Source of the DNA: Alkalibacter rhizosphaerae
Lineage (GTDB): Bacteria > Bacillota > Clostridia > Eubacteriales > Alkalibacteraceae
Direction of reading: 5' to 3'
Length of the DNA stretch: 64,000 nt
Assembly (NCBI RefSeq): GCF_017352215.1
Contig: NZ_CP071444.1
Location: 1,550,001 to 1,614,000 of the forward strand
Under the pieces are notes generated by a model that was not told the origin of the DNA, did not search any database, and saw only the letters and a program-made list of their open reading frames with translations. Of this stretch, positions 26,129-35,639 are shown one piece after another. Each line of letters opens with the position of its first letter. The stretch's first letter is position 1. Both the position numbers and the translations under genes were made by a program.

Positions 26129-27796
26129 GTGACAAAAATGACGGGAGCACAGATGGTGGTCGCCTACCTGAAGGAACAGCAGGTGGATACCATCTTCGGA
26201 TACCAGGGCGGGGCAGTGATCCCACTGTTTGATGCCCTCTACGACGAGCAGGATCATTTCAGGATCGTTCGGCCCGCCCATGAACAAAATGCAGTTCATG
26301 CCGCAGATGCTTATGCTAGGACCACGGGAAAAACCGGAGTGTGCATCGTCACCTCCGGCCCCGGCGCCACCAACACGGTCACCGGTATCGCAAATGCCTA
26401 CATGGATTCCGTGCCCCTGGTGGTCATTACAGGACAGGTGGCCTCCGGACTGCTGGGAAAGGACTCCTTTCAGGAGATCGATATCACCGGGGTCACCATG
26501 CCCATCACCAAATACAACATGTTGGTCAAGGACATCACTCAGCTGACGAAAGCCCTGGCCAAGGCCTTCTCCATCGCCAACGAAGGAAGGCCGGGACCGG
26601 TTTTGGTGGATATCACCAAGGATGTACTGATGGGGAAAGACCGTTTTGTTTCCCACTACAAGCCGGTGGAGAAATTCTGTCTGCCGGAGGAGGAACCTTC
26701 GGATACCCTTGCAGAGATCGCAAAACGGATCAACCAAAGTAAAAAACCGGTGATCTATGCCGGCGGTGGCGTGAAGATCTCCGGAGCCCAGGAAGTACTG
26801 TTGAAACTGGCGGAGAAAAATGCCATTCCGGTGGTCAACACCCTTATGGGCCTGGGGGGATTCCCCAGAGACCATCAACTGTCTCTTGGACTGGTGGGGA
26901 TGCACGGATTCAAGGAAGCCAACCTGACCGTTACCAACAGCGATTTGATCCTGGCCATCGGCGCCCGGTTCAGCGACCGGGTGACGGGGAAAAAAGACCG
27001 GTTTGCACCGGGTGCCACCATTATCCATCTGGACATCGATGAAGCGGAGATCGGGAAGAACATGGCCGTATCCATGGCCCATGTCTGCGATTTGAAATCT
27101 GCATTGGAAGAAGTCGTGGATCAAGTGGAGGAAAACAAGCGGGAGGAATGGCTGGAGCAAGTATCCTCTTTTCAAGTGGATGACGGCGTCGATCCCGGGG
27201 ATTTTGCAGCAAAGAACATCATCCAAAGCATCAGCCGGCGATTTACCGGAGATCCCATTGTGGTCACCGACGTGGGACAGCACCAGATGTGGACTGCCCA
27301 GTTTTGGAACTTCAACGGGAAAACCGACTTCGTCACCTCCGGTGGACTGGGGACCATGGGCTTCGGCCTGGGTGCCTCCTATGGGGCGAAGACGGGAAAC
27401 CCGGACCGGAACGTGATCCTCTTTGTGGGGGACGGCGGGTTTCGAATGAGCTGCCAGGAGCTGGTCACCATATCCCGGTACAAGATCCCGGTGCTGATCG
27501 TGCTGATGAACAACAATACCCTGGGCATGGTGCGGCAATGGCAAAAGTTATTCAGCAACAAGCGATATATGGAAACGGACATCAACGACGATATGGACTA
27601 CATGAAGCTGGCGGAAGCCTACCGGATCCAGGCACGACAATTCTCCGACATGAAAAGCCTTCAAGGCTGGCTGGATGAACTGGAAGACCTGAAAGAACCC
27701 ATGCTCATCGAGTGCAAGATCGGAAAAGACGACAACGTGCTTCCCATCGTACCACCGGGTGAAGCCATCGACGATTTGATCATAAAGACGTATTGA
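26129..27796 (+). CDS. ilvB: Acetolactate synthase, large (catalytic) subunit
   Basis: ThDP enzyme condensing pyruvate with pyruvate or 2-oxobutyrate. The 555-residue protein has the three-domain layout. The catalytic Glu is in GYQGGAVIPLFDAL and PAHEQNAVHAADAYAR, the central FAD-type domain has AGGGVK, and the ThDP motif starts at GDGGFRMS. The start is GTG at 26129, five bases after AGGAGGTG; an ATG lies three codons in. No ilvN regulatory subunit gene follows, which is unusual for a biosynthetic enzyme with FAD-domain features. Confidence 0.94.
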   Translation: MTKMTGAQMVVAYLKEQQVDTIFGYQGGAVIPLFDALYDEQDHFRIVRPAHEQNAVHAADAYARTTGKTGVCIVTSGPGATNTVTGIANAYMDSVPLVVITGQVASGLLGKDSFQEIDITGVTMPITKYNMLVKDITQLTKALAKAFSIANEGRPGPVLVDITKDVLMGKDRFVSHYKPVEKFCLPEEEPSDTLAEIAKRINQSKKPVIYAGGGVKISGAQEVLLKLAEKNAIPVVNTLMGLGGFPRDHQLSLGLVGMHGFKEANLTVTNSDLILAIGARFSDRVTGKKDRFAPGATIIHLDIDEAEIGKNMAVSMAHVCDLKSALEEVVDQVEENKREEWLEQVSSFQVDDGVDPGDFAAKNIIQSISRRFTGDPIVVTDVGQHQMWTAQFWNFNGKTDFVTSGGLGTMGFGLGASYGAKTGNPDRNVILFVGDGGFRMSCQELVTISRYKIPVLIVLMNNNTLGMVRQWQKLFSNKRYMETDINDDMDYMKLAEAYRIQARQFSDMKSLQGWLDELEDLKEPMLIECKIGKDDNVLPIVPPGEAIDDLIIKTY

Positions 27797-27819
27797 TCAT
27801 CATTCGAAAGAATGATGAT
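27796..27819 (+). repeat. Perfect hairpin between ilvB and leuA
   Basis: ATCATCATTC (27796-27805) and GAATGATGAT (27810-27819) pair over 10 bp around a GAAA tetraloop. Only a broken T-rich stretch follows (TCTTTCTT). It begins on the last base of the ilvB stop. It may be a partial terminator or an RNA-stability/processing element that sets different levels on each side. Confidence 0.7.
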
Positions 27820-27853
27820 TCTTTCTTAAAGAAGGGGAAAGGAGTGAAGTACA

Positions 27854-29388
27854 TTGGGCAAGAAAATCGCATTTTTTGATACCACCCTGCGGGACGGGGA
27901 ACAATCGCCGGGTTGCAGCATGAACAACAAGGAGAAGCTGCAGCTGGCCAAACAGCTGGAACGGCTGGGAGTGGACGTTATCGAAGCCGGCTTTGCCGCA
28001 TCCTCCCCGGGGACTTTGAATCGGTACAGACCATCGCCAACGAGATCAAGGATTCTTCGGTGGCCGTACTGGCAAGAACGGTGAAAACCGACATCGACAA
28101 GGGGTGGGAAGCCATCAAGAATGCAGCTTTCCCCAGGATCCATACCTTCATCGCCACCTCGGACATCCACATGCGCTACAAGTTGAAAATGGATCCGAAA
28201 GACGTGGCAGACCGGGCGGAGGAAATGGTCCGACATGCAGCATCCCTGGCACCGGTGGTGGAGTTTTCCGCAGAGGATGCCACCCGAAGCGACCCGGAAT
28301 TTTTGGCCCGAATTTTTGACCGGGTCATCCAGGCCGGGGCGAAGATCATCAACATTCCGGACACGGTGGGATATACCACTCCCGACGAATTTGCCTGGTT
28401 CATCAACGAAGTCCGGTCCAAGTCCGATCATCTGGACAAGGCCGTCATCTCCGTCCACTGCCACAACGATCTGGGTTTGGGTGTGGCAAACACCCTGGCG
28501 GCCATCAAGGCAGGGGCCACCCAGCTGGAGTGCACCGTCAACGGCATTGGAGAGCGGGCAGGCAACGCGGCCCTGGAAGAGCTGGTGATGGTCCTGGATA
28601 CAAGACGGGATGTCTACCAGTGCGACTTCAACATCAAGACCACGGAGATCATGAAGACCAGCAATCTGCTGACCATGATCACCGGCGTGAAGGTCCAGCC
28701 CAACAAGGCCATTGTCGGCGCCAATGCCTTCGCCCACGAATCGGGGATCCACCAGCACGGCATGCTCAACCACCAGGAGACCTACGAGATCATGAAACCG
28801 GAGACCATCGGACTCAACAAGAACAAGATGGTCCTGGGGAAACACTCCGGCCGCCATGCCTTCAAGGAACGGTTGGACAGCCTGGGCTACACCTTGACCC
28901 AGGAAGAGCTGGACATGGCTTTCGAGCAATTCAAGATCCTGGCGGACAAAAAGAAGCAGGTCTACGACCGGGACATCGACGCCATTGTCGCCAAGCGGAT
29001 CATGGTGGACACGGACAAACTCAAGCTGGTCCGCTATGTGATCAACAGCGGCAACACCATCACTTCCACTGCCACCGTTCTGTTGCAGAACGGGAATGGC
29101 CAGCAGGAAAGGGTGGCTACCGGGGATGGTCCAGTGGATGCTTCTTTCAATGCCATCAAGAAATACGTCAATCTGGACATCAAGCTGGAAGACTACTCCC
29201 TTCAAGCCATTACGGAGGGCACCGATGCCCTGGGCGAAGCCATCGTCAAGATCAGCTACGACGGCATGACCCATCTGGGAAGAGGTTTGAGTACGGACAT
29301 TGTGGAATCCAGCATCAACGCCTACCTGGGAGCCGTCAATAAAGTGCTCAACTACATAGAAGGTGATGGACATGAAACAGAACATTGA
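27854..29388 (+). CDS. leuA: 2-isopropylmalate synthase (frameshifted in this sequence)
   Basis: First step of leucine synthesis, acetyl-CoA plus 2-oxoisovalerate. The start is TTG at 27854 with AAAGGAG seven bases upstream. The opening is [22 protein letters not shown]. The frame breaks in the CCCCGGGG stretch at 28005-28012. One more G (or C) gives [16 protein letters not shown] and a 511-residue protein with [19 protein letters not shown] and the C-terminal LeuA regulatory domain for leucine feedback. The break is probably a homopolymer under-call. Its end overlaps the start of cimA by 17 bases. Confidence 0.92.
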
Positions 29389-30961
29389 AATATTTGATTC
29401 CACCCTGCGGGATGGAGCACAGGGAAGCGGCATTTCCTTTTCCCTGGATGACAAGATCAAGATCACCCTGGAGCTGGATGAACTGGGGGTGGATTATATC
29501 GAGGCGGGCAATCCCGGGTCCAATCAGAAAGATCGGGACTACTTTGAGCGGATCAACACCATGAAGCTGAAGCATGCCAAACTGGTGGCCTTCGGAAGCA
29601 CCCGAAGAAAGCACTCCAAAGCAGCAGAAGATGGAAACGTGGCGTCCCTGCTCAGTGCCGGGACCCAGGCCATCAGCATTTTCGGAAAATCCTGGGACTA
29701 TCACGTCACCAACGTGCTCCATACCACTCTGGAAGAAAATCTGGCCATGATTGCTGATACCATCTCCTACTTGACCAAGGAGGGGAAAGAGGTGATCTTC
29801 GATGCGGAGCATTTCTTCGATGGGTACAAAAACAATGAAGGATATGCCATGGAAAGTCTGAAGGCGGCCTACGATGCGGGAGCCAAAGCCCTGGTGCTTT
29901 GCGACACCAACGGAGGCGCTTTTCCCGACGAAGTGGCAGCCATCACGGCCAAGGTGAAAAGCCTCTTTGATGTCACCATCGGTATCCACTGCCACAACGA
30001 CGGGGGAATGGCGGTGGCCAATTCCATCCTGTCCGTAGAGGCGGGAGCCACTCAGGTACAGGGGACTTTCTTGGGGATCGGCGAACGGTGCGGCAACGCC
30101 AACCTGTCCACCATCATCCCCAACCTGCAGCTGAAAAGGGGATATTCCTGCATACCGGAAGAGACCATGGAGCAGTTGACCACCTCCGCCCGCTACATTG
30201 CAGAGGTCTCCAACCTGACATTGGACCGTTCCATGCCTTATGTGGGACACAACGCCTTTGCCCACAAGGGAGGCATGCACATCGACGGGGTCATCAAGGC
30301 GAAGGGTTCCTTTGAACACATCGATCCGGAAGCGGTGGGCAACGACCGGTCCTTCATCATGTCGGAAGTGTCCGGCAAGAACACCATCATCAGCAGCATC
30401 CAGCGGGTGGAGCCTTCCCTGACCAAGGATTCCCCGGAAACCAGGGAGATCCTGGAGAAATTGAAAAAGCTGGAACACGAAGGATTCCAGTTCGAGGGAG
30501 CGGAAGCGTCCTTTGAACTGATCATTCGAAAGCATTTGGGTCTGTACAAGCCCTTCTTCCAATTGGACTACTTCAAGATCATCGAAGAAGAGAAGCAGGG
30601 GGAAAACGAATGCTCCGCCTCCGCCCTTATCAAGGTCATGGTCAACGGCCAGGAAGAGATGACGGCGGCGGAAGGAAACGGACCCGTCAACGCCATTGAC
30701 AAGGCCATACGGAAGGTCCTGGGGATGTTTTATGCCAATCTCAAGGATTTCCACCTGACCGACTTCAAGGTCCGTGTATTGGACGGTGCCAACACGGCGG
30801 CGAAAGTCCGGGTCCTTATCGAATCCACGGACGGAGAAGACTATTGGAGCACCATCGGCGTGTCCACCAACATCATTGAGGCTAGTGTCCTGGCTTTGGT
30901 GGATTCCATCGAATACAAGCTGATCAAGGACATGGAAGTAGAGGAAGCAAGCAAATCTTAA
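29372..30961 (+). CDS. cimA: (R)-citramalate synthase
   Basis: Condenses pyruvate with acetyl-CoA to citramalate, giving 2-oxobutyrate for isoleucine without threonine deaminase. The 529-residue protein resembles leuA but has the CimA-type features [47 protein letters not shown] and [15 protein letters not shown], plus a C-terminal LeuA-dimer domain. The start at 29372 is set by AGAAGGTGA five bases upstream and overlaps the leuA end. Activity on pyruvate rather than a longer oxo acid is inferred from similarity to the CimA subgroup. Confidence 0.9.
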   Translation: MKQNIEIFDSTLRDGAQGSGISFSLDDKIKITLELDELGVDYIEAGNPGSNQKDRDYFERINTMKLKHAKLVAFGSTRRKHSKAAEDGNVASLLSAGTQAISIFGKSWDYHVTNVLHTTLEENLAMIADTISYLTKEGKEVIFDAEHFFDGYKNNEGYAMESLKAAYDAGAKALVLCDTNGGAFPDEVAAITAKVKSLFDVTIGIHCHNDGGMAVANSILSVEAGATQVQGTFLGIGERCGNANLSTIIPNLQLKRGYSCIPEETMEQLTTSARYIAEVSNLTLDRSMPYVGHNAFAHKGGMHIDGVIKAKGSFEHIDPEAVGNDRSFIMSEVSGKNTIISSIQRVEPSLTKDSPETREILEKLKKLEHEGFQFEGAEASFELIIRKHLGLYKPFFQLDYFKIIEEEKQGENECSASALIKVMVNGQEEMTAAEGNGPVNAIDKAIRKVLGMFYANLKDFHLTDFKVRVLDGANTAAKVRVLIESTDGEDYWSTIGVSTNIIEASVLALVDSIEYKLIKDMEVEEASKS

Positions 30962-30974
30962 TCTGGAGGAGAAC

Positions 30975-32045
30975 ATGGAATATAAAATAGCAGTGATCAA
31001 GGGAGACGGGATCGGACCGGAAGTAACACAGGCCGCCCTGGAGATCCTGGATGCAGTAGGAGAGAAATACGGCCACACCTTTCACTATACGGAAGTATTG
31101 GCGGGTGGTTGTGCCTACGATGTACATGGTCATCCCTTGCCGGAGAAAACCATGGAAGTATGCAAAGACAGCGATGCCGTGATCCTGGGCGCCGTCGGCG
31201 GTCCTAAATGGGACGACCTGCCGGGAGATCTTCGCCCGGAAGCGGCCCTGCTGGGACTTCGCAAGGGGCTTGGACTTTTTGCCAACCTTCGACCGGCCAT
31301 CCTGTTTGATGCCCTGAAGGATGCCTGTCCGCTGAAACCGGAGATCGTGGGAGAAGGACTGGACATCTGCGTCGTTCGGGAACTGACCGGCGGCATCTAC
31401 TTTGGTGAACGTGGCATGAAGGAAACGGACATGGGAATGTCTGCCTACGATATGGAAGTGTATTCGGAGATGGAAGTGGAGCGGATCGCCCGGGTGGCAT
31501 TCGACATGGCCATGAAGCGGAAAAAGAAAGTCATGAGCGTGGACAAGGCCAACATCCTGGAGAGCTCCCGCTTGTGGAGAAGGACCGTGGAAAAGGTGGC
31601 AAAGGACTATCCGGAAGTGGCCCTGGACCACATGTACGTGGACAATGCGGCCATGCAGCTGGTTCGAAACCCCAGACAATTTGACGTCATTGTCACCACC
31701 AACATGTTTGGAGACATCCTTTCCGACGAAGCCAGCATGATCACCGGATCCATAGGCATGCTGCCCTCCGCCAGCTTGGGAGAAGGCAACAAGGGCATGT
31801 ATGAACCGGTCCACGGTTCGGCGCCGGACATCGCCGGCCAGGGGAAAGCCAACCCGTTGGCCACCATCTTGTCCCTTTCCATGATGCTGAAGTACACCTT
31901 TGGCTTGATGGAGGAAGCGGCCTGCATCGAAGAGGCGGTCATGAGCGCCCTCAATGAAGGAAACCGCACCGGGGATATCGCCGCTGAAGGAGAGGCGGTC
32001 TTGACCACCGAAGAAATGAGGACAGCGGTCAAAAAATTCTTGTAG
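30975..32045 (+). CDS. leuB: 3-isopropylmalate dehydrogenase
   Basis: NAD-dependent oxidative decarboxylation of 3-isopropylmalate, and probably also of the 3-methylmalate made through cimA. The 356-residue protein has [14 protein letters not shown] at the N-terminus, [28 protein letters not shown], the catalytic Tyr/Lys region [14 protein letters not shown] and the [19 protein letters not shown] motif. A CTGGAGGAG site precedes the ATG. It ends the operon; leuC and leuD, the dehydratase subunits between LeuA and LeuB in the pathway, are not in this window. Confidence 0.95.
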   Translation: MEYKIAVIKGDGIGPEVTQAALEILDAVGEKYGHTFHYTEVLAGGCAYDVHGHPLPEKTMEVCKDSDAVILGAVGGPKWDDLPGDLRPEAALLGLRKGLGLFANLRPAILFDALKDACPLKPEIVGEGLDICVVRELTGGIYFGERGMKETDMGMSAYDMEVYSEMEVERIARVAFDMAMKRKKKVMSVDKANILESSRLWRRTVEKVAKDYPEVALDHMYVDNAAMQLVRNPRQFDVIVTTNMFGDILSDEASMITGSIGMLPSASLGEGNKGMYEPVHGSAPDIAGQGKANPLATILSLSMMLKYTFGLMEEAACIEEAVMSALNEGNRTGDIAAEGEAVLTTEEMRTAVKKFL

Positions 32046-32063
32046 ATAGATGCAGAATTTGTA

Positions 32064-32128
32064 TTGACACTGGGTTATATTGTTGTTACAATAGTAAATT
32101 TGACTTCGGTCGATATTTGTGGTACAAT
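32064..32128 (+). promoter_or_regulatory. Two tandem consensus promoters for veg
   Basis: P1: TTGACA 32064-32069, 17-base spacer, TACAAT 32087-32092. P2: TTGACT 32100-32105, 17-base spacer, TACAAT 32123-32128. The two are offset by exactly 36 bases and both point at veg. The Bacillus subtilis veg gene also has a pair of strong promoters. Confidence 0.85.
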
Positions 32129-32156
32129 GGGACCAGCATATAACCGAGGTGATAAA

Positions 32157-32423
32157 ATGAATACCAGGCAAACGCTCAACGAAATTAAAGAGGGGCTGGA
32201 GCACTACGTAGGTCACAGAGTACGATTGCGAGCAAACAAAAGCAGAAAAAGAGTAGTCATCAAAGAAGGCGTGATCGAGGAGATCTATCCAAGCATCTTC
32301 GTGATCAAAGTAGAGGAAGCCAACCGGAATCCCCGAAAAATGTCTTTCTGCTATTCGGATCTATTGACTCATAATATTGAATTGTTTCTTTGCGAAAACA
32401 ACGAAAGCATCGTTTGTGGATAA
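32157..32423 (+). CDS. veg: Veg family protein
   Basis: An 88-residue protein of the Veg family, small abundant proteins of Firmicutes; in Bacillus subtilis Veg stimulates biofilm gene expression. The sequence MNTRQTLNEIKEGLEHYVG, VRLRANKSRKR and YPSIFVIKVEE shows the expected SH3-like small beta fold. CCGAGGTGA lies four bases before the ATG. The frame extends upstream through the promoters but without a start signal. It stands alone, with two strong promoters and a strong terminator, which suggests high constitutive expression. Confidence 0.92.
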   Translation: MNTRQTLNEIKEGLEHYVGHRVRLRANKSRKRVVIKEGVIEEIYPSIFVIKVEEANRNPRKMSFCYSDLLTHNIELFLCENNESIVCG

Positions 32424-32424
32424 G

Positions 32425-32448
32425 GCTGCAGGTACCTGCAGCTTTTTT
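32425..32448 (+). terminator. Intrinsic terminator after veg
   Basis: GCTGCAGG (32425-32432) and CCTGCAGC (32435-32442) pair perfectly around TA, followed by six T. It begins 2 bases after the veg stop. Confidence 0.92.
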
Positions 32449-32461
32449 CTTTTGCCCGGTA

Positions 32462-32490
32462 TTGTGGAAACGATCCAAAGAAGTTATACT
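32462..32490 (+). promoter_or_regulatory. Putative promoter for arcA
   Basis: TTGTGG at 32462-32467 and TATACT at 32485-32490 with a 17-base spacer, 30 bases ahead of the arcA start. The -35 is weak, which would suit an activated promoter (ArgR/ArcR or Crp type), but no operator was recognised. Confidence 0.45.
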
Positions 32491-32520
32491 TTAAGGTATT
32501 GAAAGTGGGAGGTCCTTTTC

Positions 32521-33753
32521 ATGATACAAGATCAAATAAAACAACTTCAAGTCTGCTCCGAGGTGGGTCCCCTCAAAAAAGTCATGCTTCACCGCCCCGG
32601 AAGGGAACTGGAAAGAATATTGCCGGAACAGCTGTCGGAACTCCTTTTCGAAGACATACCCTGGTTGAGCCGAATGCAGAAAGAGCATGACGGGTTTGCC
32701 CGAGAATTGAAGGAGTCTGGAGTGGAGATCTTCTATGTGGAAGACTTGCTCCAAGACGTGCTCCACGACGAGGTGCGCCGCAGAAAGGTGCTGGAGGATG
32801 TGCTGGAAGGCAGCGACACCTGTGACAAGCCGGCCAAGGACTTTCTCTACGAGTACCTGCAGGAAAAGTCGGCAGGTGAGTTTGTGGACTACATGATCGG
32901 CGGGATCAACAAGGAAGACATCAAGGAGTTCAAAAAAGTGAAATCCCTGTCGGATTTTGTGGAAGATCCCCATTATTTTTACATCAATCCCCTGCCCAAC
33001 CTGTATTTTATGCGGGATCCGGCAGTGGTGATCGGCGACGGCATTGCCATCGGATCCATGCATTCTCCAGTCCGAAAGCGGGAAAGCGGATTCATGCGGC
33101 TGCTCTACGAACACCATCCCCTCTTTGCCCGGGGAGAGATGGACCTGTATTTTTCCAATGACTTCCAGCATACCCTGGAAGGGGGAGACGTGCTGGTCCT
33201 TTCCAAGGACACTCTGGCCGTGGGATGCAGTCAGCGGACCGGCGTGGCAGGGATCGAACTATTGGCAGATCAGCTTTTTTCCAGTCATTCGGACATTCGG
33301 AACCTGCTGATCATACAGATCCCCAAGGTTCGAGCTTACATGCACCTGGATACGGTCTTCACCATGATCGATTACGACAAATTTACCATCTATTCCGGCA
33401 TCCTGGATGCCGTCAATGTATTCAGCGTCACCAAAACCGAGTCGGGGGCTTTTGACTACGCCCAGGAAGAGAATCTGCAAAAGGCTCTGGAGAAGTATCT
33501 GAAAACATCCCTGGAACTGATTCCCAGCGGCGGCGACGATCCGGTCACGGCGGCAAGGGAACAGTGGAACGACGGAACCAACACCCTGGCCATTGCACCG
33601 GGGAAAGTGGTGGCCTATGGACGAAACGAAGTATCCAACCGGGTCTTGCGAAGCCGGGGGATCAACGTCATCGAGATCGAAGCCAGCGAGCTGGTGCGGG
33701 GACGGGGTGGCCCCAGATGCATGAGCATGCCCCTGCATCGAACAGACCAATAA
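32521..33753 (+). CDS. arcA: Arginine deiminase
   Basis: Hydrolyses arginine to citrulline and ammonia in fermentative arginine use. The 410-residue protein has the guanidine-modifying fold signatures [41 protein letters not shown] and the catalytic Cys in [13 protein letters not shown] near the C-terminus. GGGAGG is placed 7 bases before the ATG. It is followed 19 bases later by an ornithine carbamoyltransferase gene, the next step of the ADI pathway. Confidence 0.96.
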   Translation: MIQDQIKQLQVCSEVGPLKKVMLHRPGRELERILPEQLSELLFEDIPWLSRMQKEHDGFARELKESGVEIFYVEDLLQDVLHDEVRRRKVLEDVLEGSDTCDKPAKDFLYEYLQEKSAGEFVDYMIGGINKEDIKEFKKVKSLSDFVEDPHYFYINPLPNLYFMRDPAVVIGDGIAIGSMHSPVRKRESGFMRLLYEHHPLFARGEMDLYFSNDFQHTLEGGDVLVLSKDTLAVGCSQRTGVAGIELLADQLFSSHSDIRNLLIIQIPKVRAYMHLDTVFTMIDYDKFTIYSGILDAVNVFSVTKTESGAFDYAQEENLQKALEKYLKTSLELIPSGGDDPVTAAREQWNDGTNTLAIAPGKVVAYGRNEVSNRVLRSRGINVIEIEASELVRGRGGPRCMSMPLHRTDQ

Positions 33754-33772
33754 TCAAAGGAGGAAAATCATC

Positions 33773-34759
33773 ATGCCTATCAATATAAAAGGTCGCAGCC
33801 TGCTGACCCTGAAAGACTATTCCGGGGAAGAGATCCGCTATCTCTTGGATCTGGCCAAGGATCTGAAAAACAAAAAAAGAATGGGGATCCGGGGGGATCT
33901 TCTGGAAGGCAAGAACATCGTTCTTCTTTTCGAAAAGACATCCACCCGAACCCGGTGTGCTTTTGAAGTGGCGGCTTATGACGAAGGTGCCAGGGTCACT
34001 TTTTTGACCAACAGCCAAATGGGGAAAAAGGAATCCATCGAAGATACGGCCAAAGTTCTGGGGCGTTTTTACGACGGCATCGAATTCCGGGGCTTCCGTC
34101 AGGAGACGGTGGAACAACTGGCCTGCCATTCCGGCGTACCCGTATGGAACGGATTGACGGACCGGTACCATCCCACCCAGGTGCTGGCAGACATGCTGAC
34201 CATCCAGGAACACGTCAACAAGCCTTTTCATCAAATGAAGCTGGTCTACGTGGGAGATGCCAGAAACAACATGGCCAATTCCCTGATGATCGGCTGCGCC
34301 AAGCTGGGGATGTCCTATACGGCAGTGGCCCCCAAGTCCCTCTTTCCAGAGGAGGACCTGGTGGAGGAAGTGAACCTGCTGGCCAAAGAGACGGGAGCGA
34401 TCATCCAGATCACCGACGACGTGGATCAGGGCGTGAAAAATGCGGACGCCGTTTATACGGATGTGTGGGTCTCCATGGGGGAAGAGGACCAGTTTGCAGA
34501 GCGGATCCGGTTGCTCTCACCCTATCAGGTCAATATGGACCTGATGAAAAAGACGGAAAACGAGGACTGTATCTTCCTTCACTGCCTGCCTGCCTTCCAT
34601 GACCTGGAAACGGAGACGGCCAGGGAGATCTATGAACATTTTGGGATTCAGGAAATGGAAGTGACCGACGAGGTGTTTCGAAGTAGAAACTCCGTGGTCT
34701 TTGACCAGGCGGAAAATCGGATGCACACCATCAAAGCGGTAATGTGCGCCACGTTATAA
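33773..34759 (+). CDS. argF: Ornithine carbamoyltransferase
   Basis: Interconverts citrulline plus phosphate and ornithine plus carbamoyl phosphate. The 328-residue protein has the carbamoyl-phosphate loop [13 protein letters not shown] (about 45-57), the [11 protein letters not shown] motif, the ornithine-side DVWVSMGEE and the HCLPAFHD active-site motif. Next to arcA it most likely works catabolically (arcB role), but sequence alone does not separate ArcB from anabolic ArgF. Carbamate kinase (arcC) and the antiporter (arcD) are not nearby. It ends at a long palindrome. Confidence 0.94.
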   Translation: MPINIKGRSLLTLKDYSGEEIRYLLDLAKDLKNKKRMGIRGDLLEGKNIVLLFEKTSTRTRCAFEVAAYDEGARVTFLTNSQMGKKESIEDTAKVLGRFYDGIEFRGFRQETVEQLACHSGVPVWNGLTDRYHPTQVLADMLTIQEHVNKPFHQMKLVYVGDARNNMANSLMIGCAKLGMSYTAVAPKSLFPEEDLVEEVNLLAKETGAIIQITDDVDQGVKNADAVYTDVWVSMGEEDQFAERIRLLSPYQVNMDLMKKTENEDCIFLHCLPAFHDLETETAREIYEHFGIQEMEVTDEVFRSRNSVVFDQAENRMHTIKAVMCATL

Positions 34760-34770
34760 TTTAAAATGTT

Positions 34771-34818
34771 AAAATGGGGACGGTGACTTTTTTGCAAAAA
34801 AGTCACCGTCCCCATTTT
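34771..34818. repeat. 23-bp perfect inverted repeat (bidirectional terminator or REP/MITE-like element)
   Basis: AAAATGGGGACGGTGACTTTTTT (34771-34793; given here as arm positions with key core GGGGACGGTGAC) is exactly reverse-complemented at 34796-34818, leaving a 2-base centre. Confidence 0.85.
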
Positions 34819-34839
34819 CGTACATTTTCGTAATTTTCC

Positions 34840-35583
34840 TTAGTCCATATAAAGGACTGGATATTTGGATTTCAGTTCCGCTACTTTGTTGACAAAGAGC
34901 TCGTTTTGCTCGTTGGTCAACAGGTATTGCTTGATCTTGTCTTTTACTTCCTCGTAAGGAATAGTGCGGCCTCCGGTTTTGTCCGTAAGCTGTACGATAT
35001 GGTATCCGTAGGTGGTTTTTACGTCGCCGCGGGTCTCGCCGACTTCCATGGTCTCCAGGGCATCGTCGAATTCCTTGACCATTTGTCCTTTGGCAAAAGT
35101 CCCCAGATCTCCTCCGCGGTCTTTGGAAGGGCAGGTGGAATGGTTCTTGGCCAGTTCCGAAAAGTCGGCCCCTTCGTCCAGCTGCTTCATCAGGTCGTCG
35201 TGCTCTTCCTTGGTGGCGACCAAAATGTGCTTGGCGCTGAATTGAGGCTGCTCCTGGAAGTTTTCCGGGCTCTCGTTGTAGAAATTTTCCGTCGCTTCAT
35301 CGCTGATCGTGACTTTTCGAAGAAGGCTTCCGATCTGGTAGCTTTTCATCAATTTTTCTTTTGCGATCTCCAATTCCTTCTGAAACCCTTCGTCTTCCTC
35401 CAGGTTGTTGTCCTGGGCGTCGAAATAGAACAGTTCGTGGGCGATCAATTCTTCCAGAATGTTTTTTCTTGCTTCCGGACTGGAATAGGTGGCCGCCTGC
35501 TGGGGCGGCAAGGTGCTTAAAAGTACATCGATATCCGCATCGGTGATGGTTTTTCCATTGACAGTTGCTAGTGTTTTACTCAT
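34840..35583 (-). CDS. Parvulin-type peptidyl-prolyl isomerase, no signal peptide
   Basis: A 247-residue SurA/PrsA-like folding factor. The N-terminal helical chaperone part (about 1-105) is followed by a PpiC/parvulin domain (about 110-205). That domain is marked by FSAKHILVATKEEH, CPSKDRGGDLGTFAKGQMVKEFDDA and VKTTYGYHIVQL. Unlike PrsA it lacks a signal peptide or lipobox (it begins MSKTLATVNGKTITDAD), so it is probably cytoplasmic. GAGGAGGAAACA precedes the ATG. The gene converges with argF across the long palindrome. Confidence 0.92.
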   Translation of the reverse strand: MSKTLATVNGKTITDADIDVLLSTLPPQQAATYSSPEARKNILEELIAHELFYFDAQDNNLEEDEGFQKELEIAKEKLMKSYQIGSLLRKVTISDEATENFYNESPENFQEQPQFSAKHILVATKEEHDDLMKQLDEGADFSELAKNHSTCPSKDRGGDLGTFAKGQMVKEFDDALETMEVGETRGDVKTTYGYHIVQLTDKTGGRTIPYEEVKDKIKQYLLTNEQNELFVNKVAELKSKYPVLYMD

Positions 35584-35612
35584 TGTTTCCTCCTCAAGGT
35601 GTATTGACCCCC

Positions 35613-35639
35613 ATTATAACACAGGTTACGCCTCGTCAA
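35613..35639 (-). promoter_or_regulatory. Putative promoter for the parvulin gene
   Basis: On the minus strand TATAAT is at 35618-35613, 29 bases before the start codon. TTGACG lies upstream with a short 15-base spacer (35639-35634). It overlaps the end of the upstream flavoprotein gene. Confidence 0.4.
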
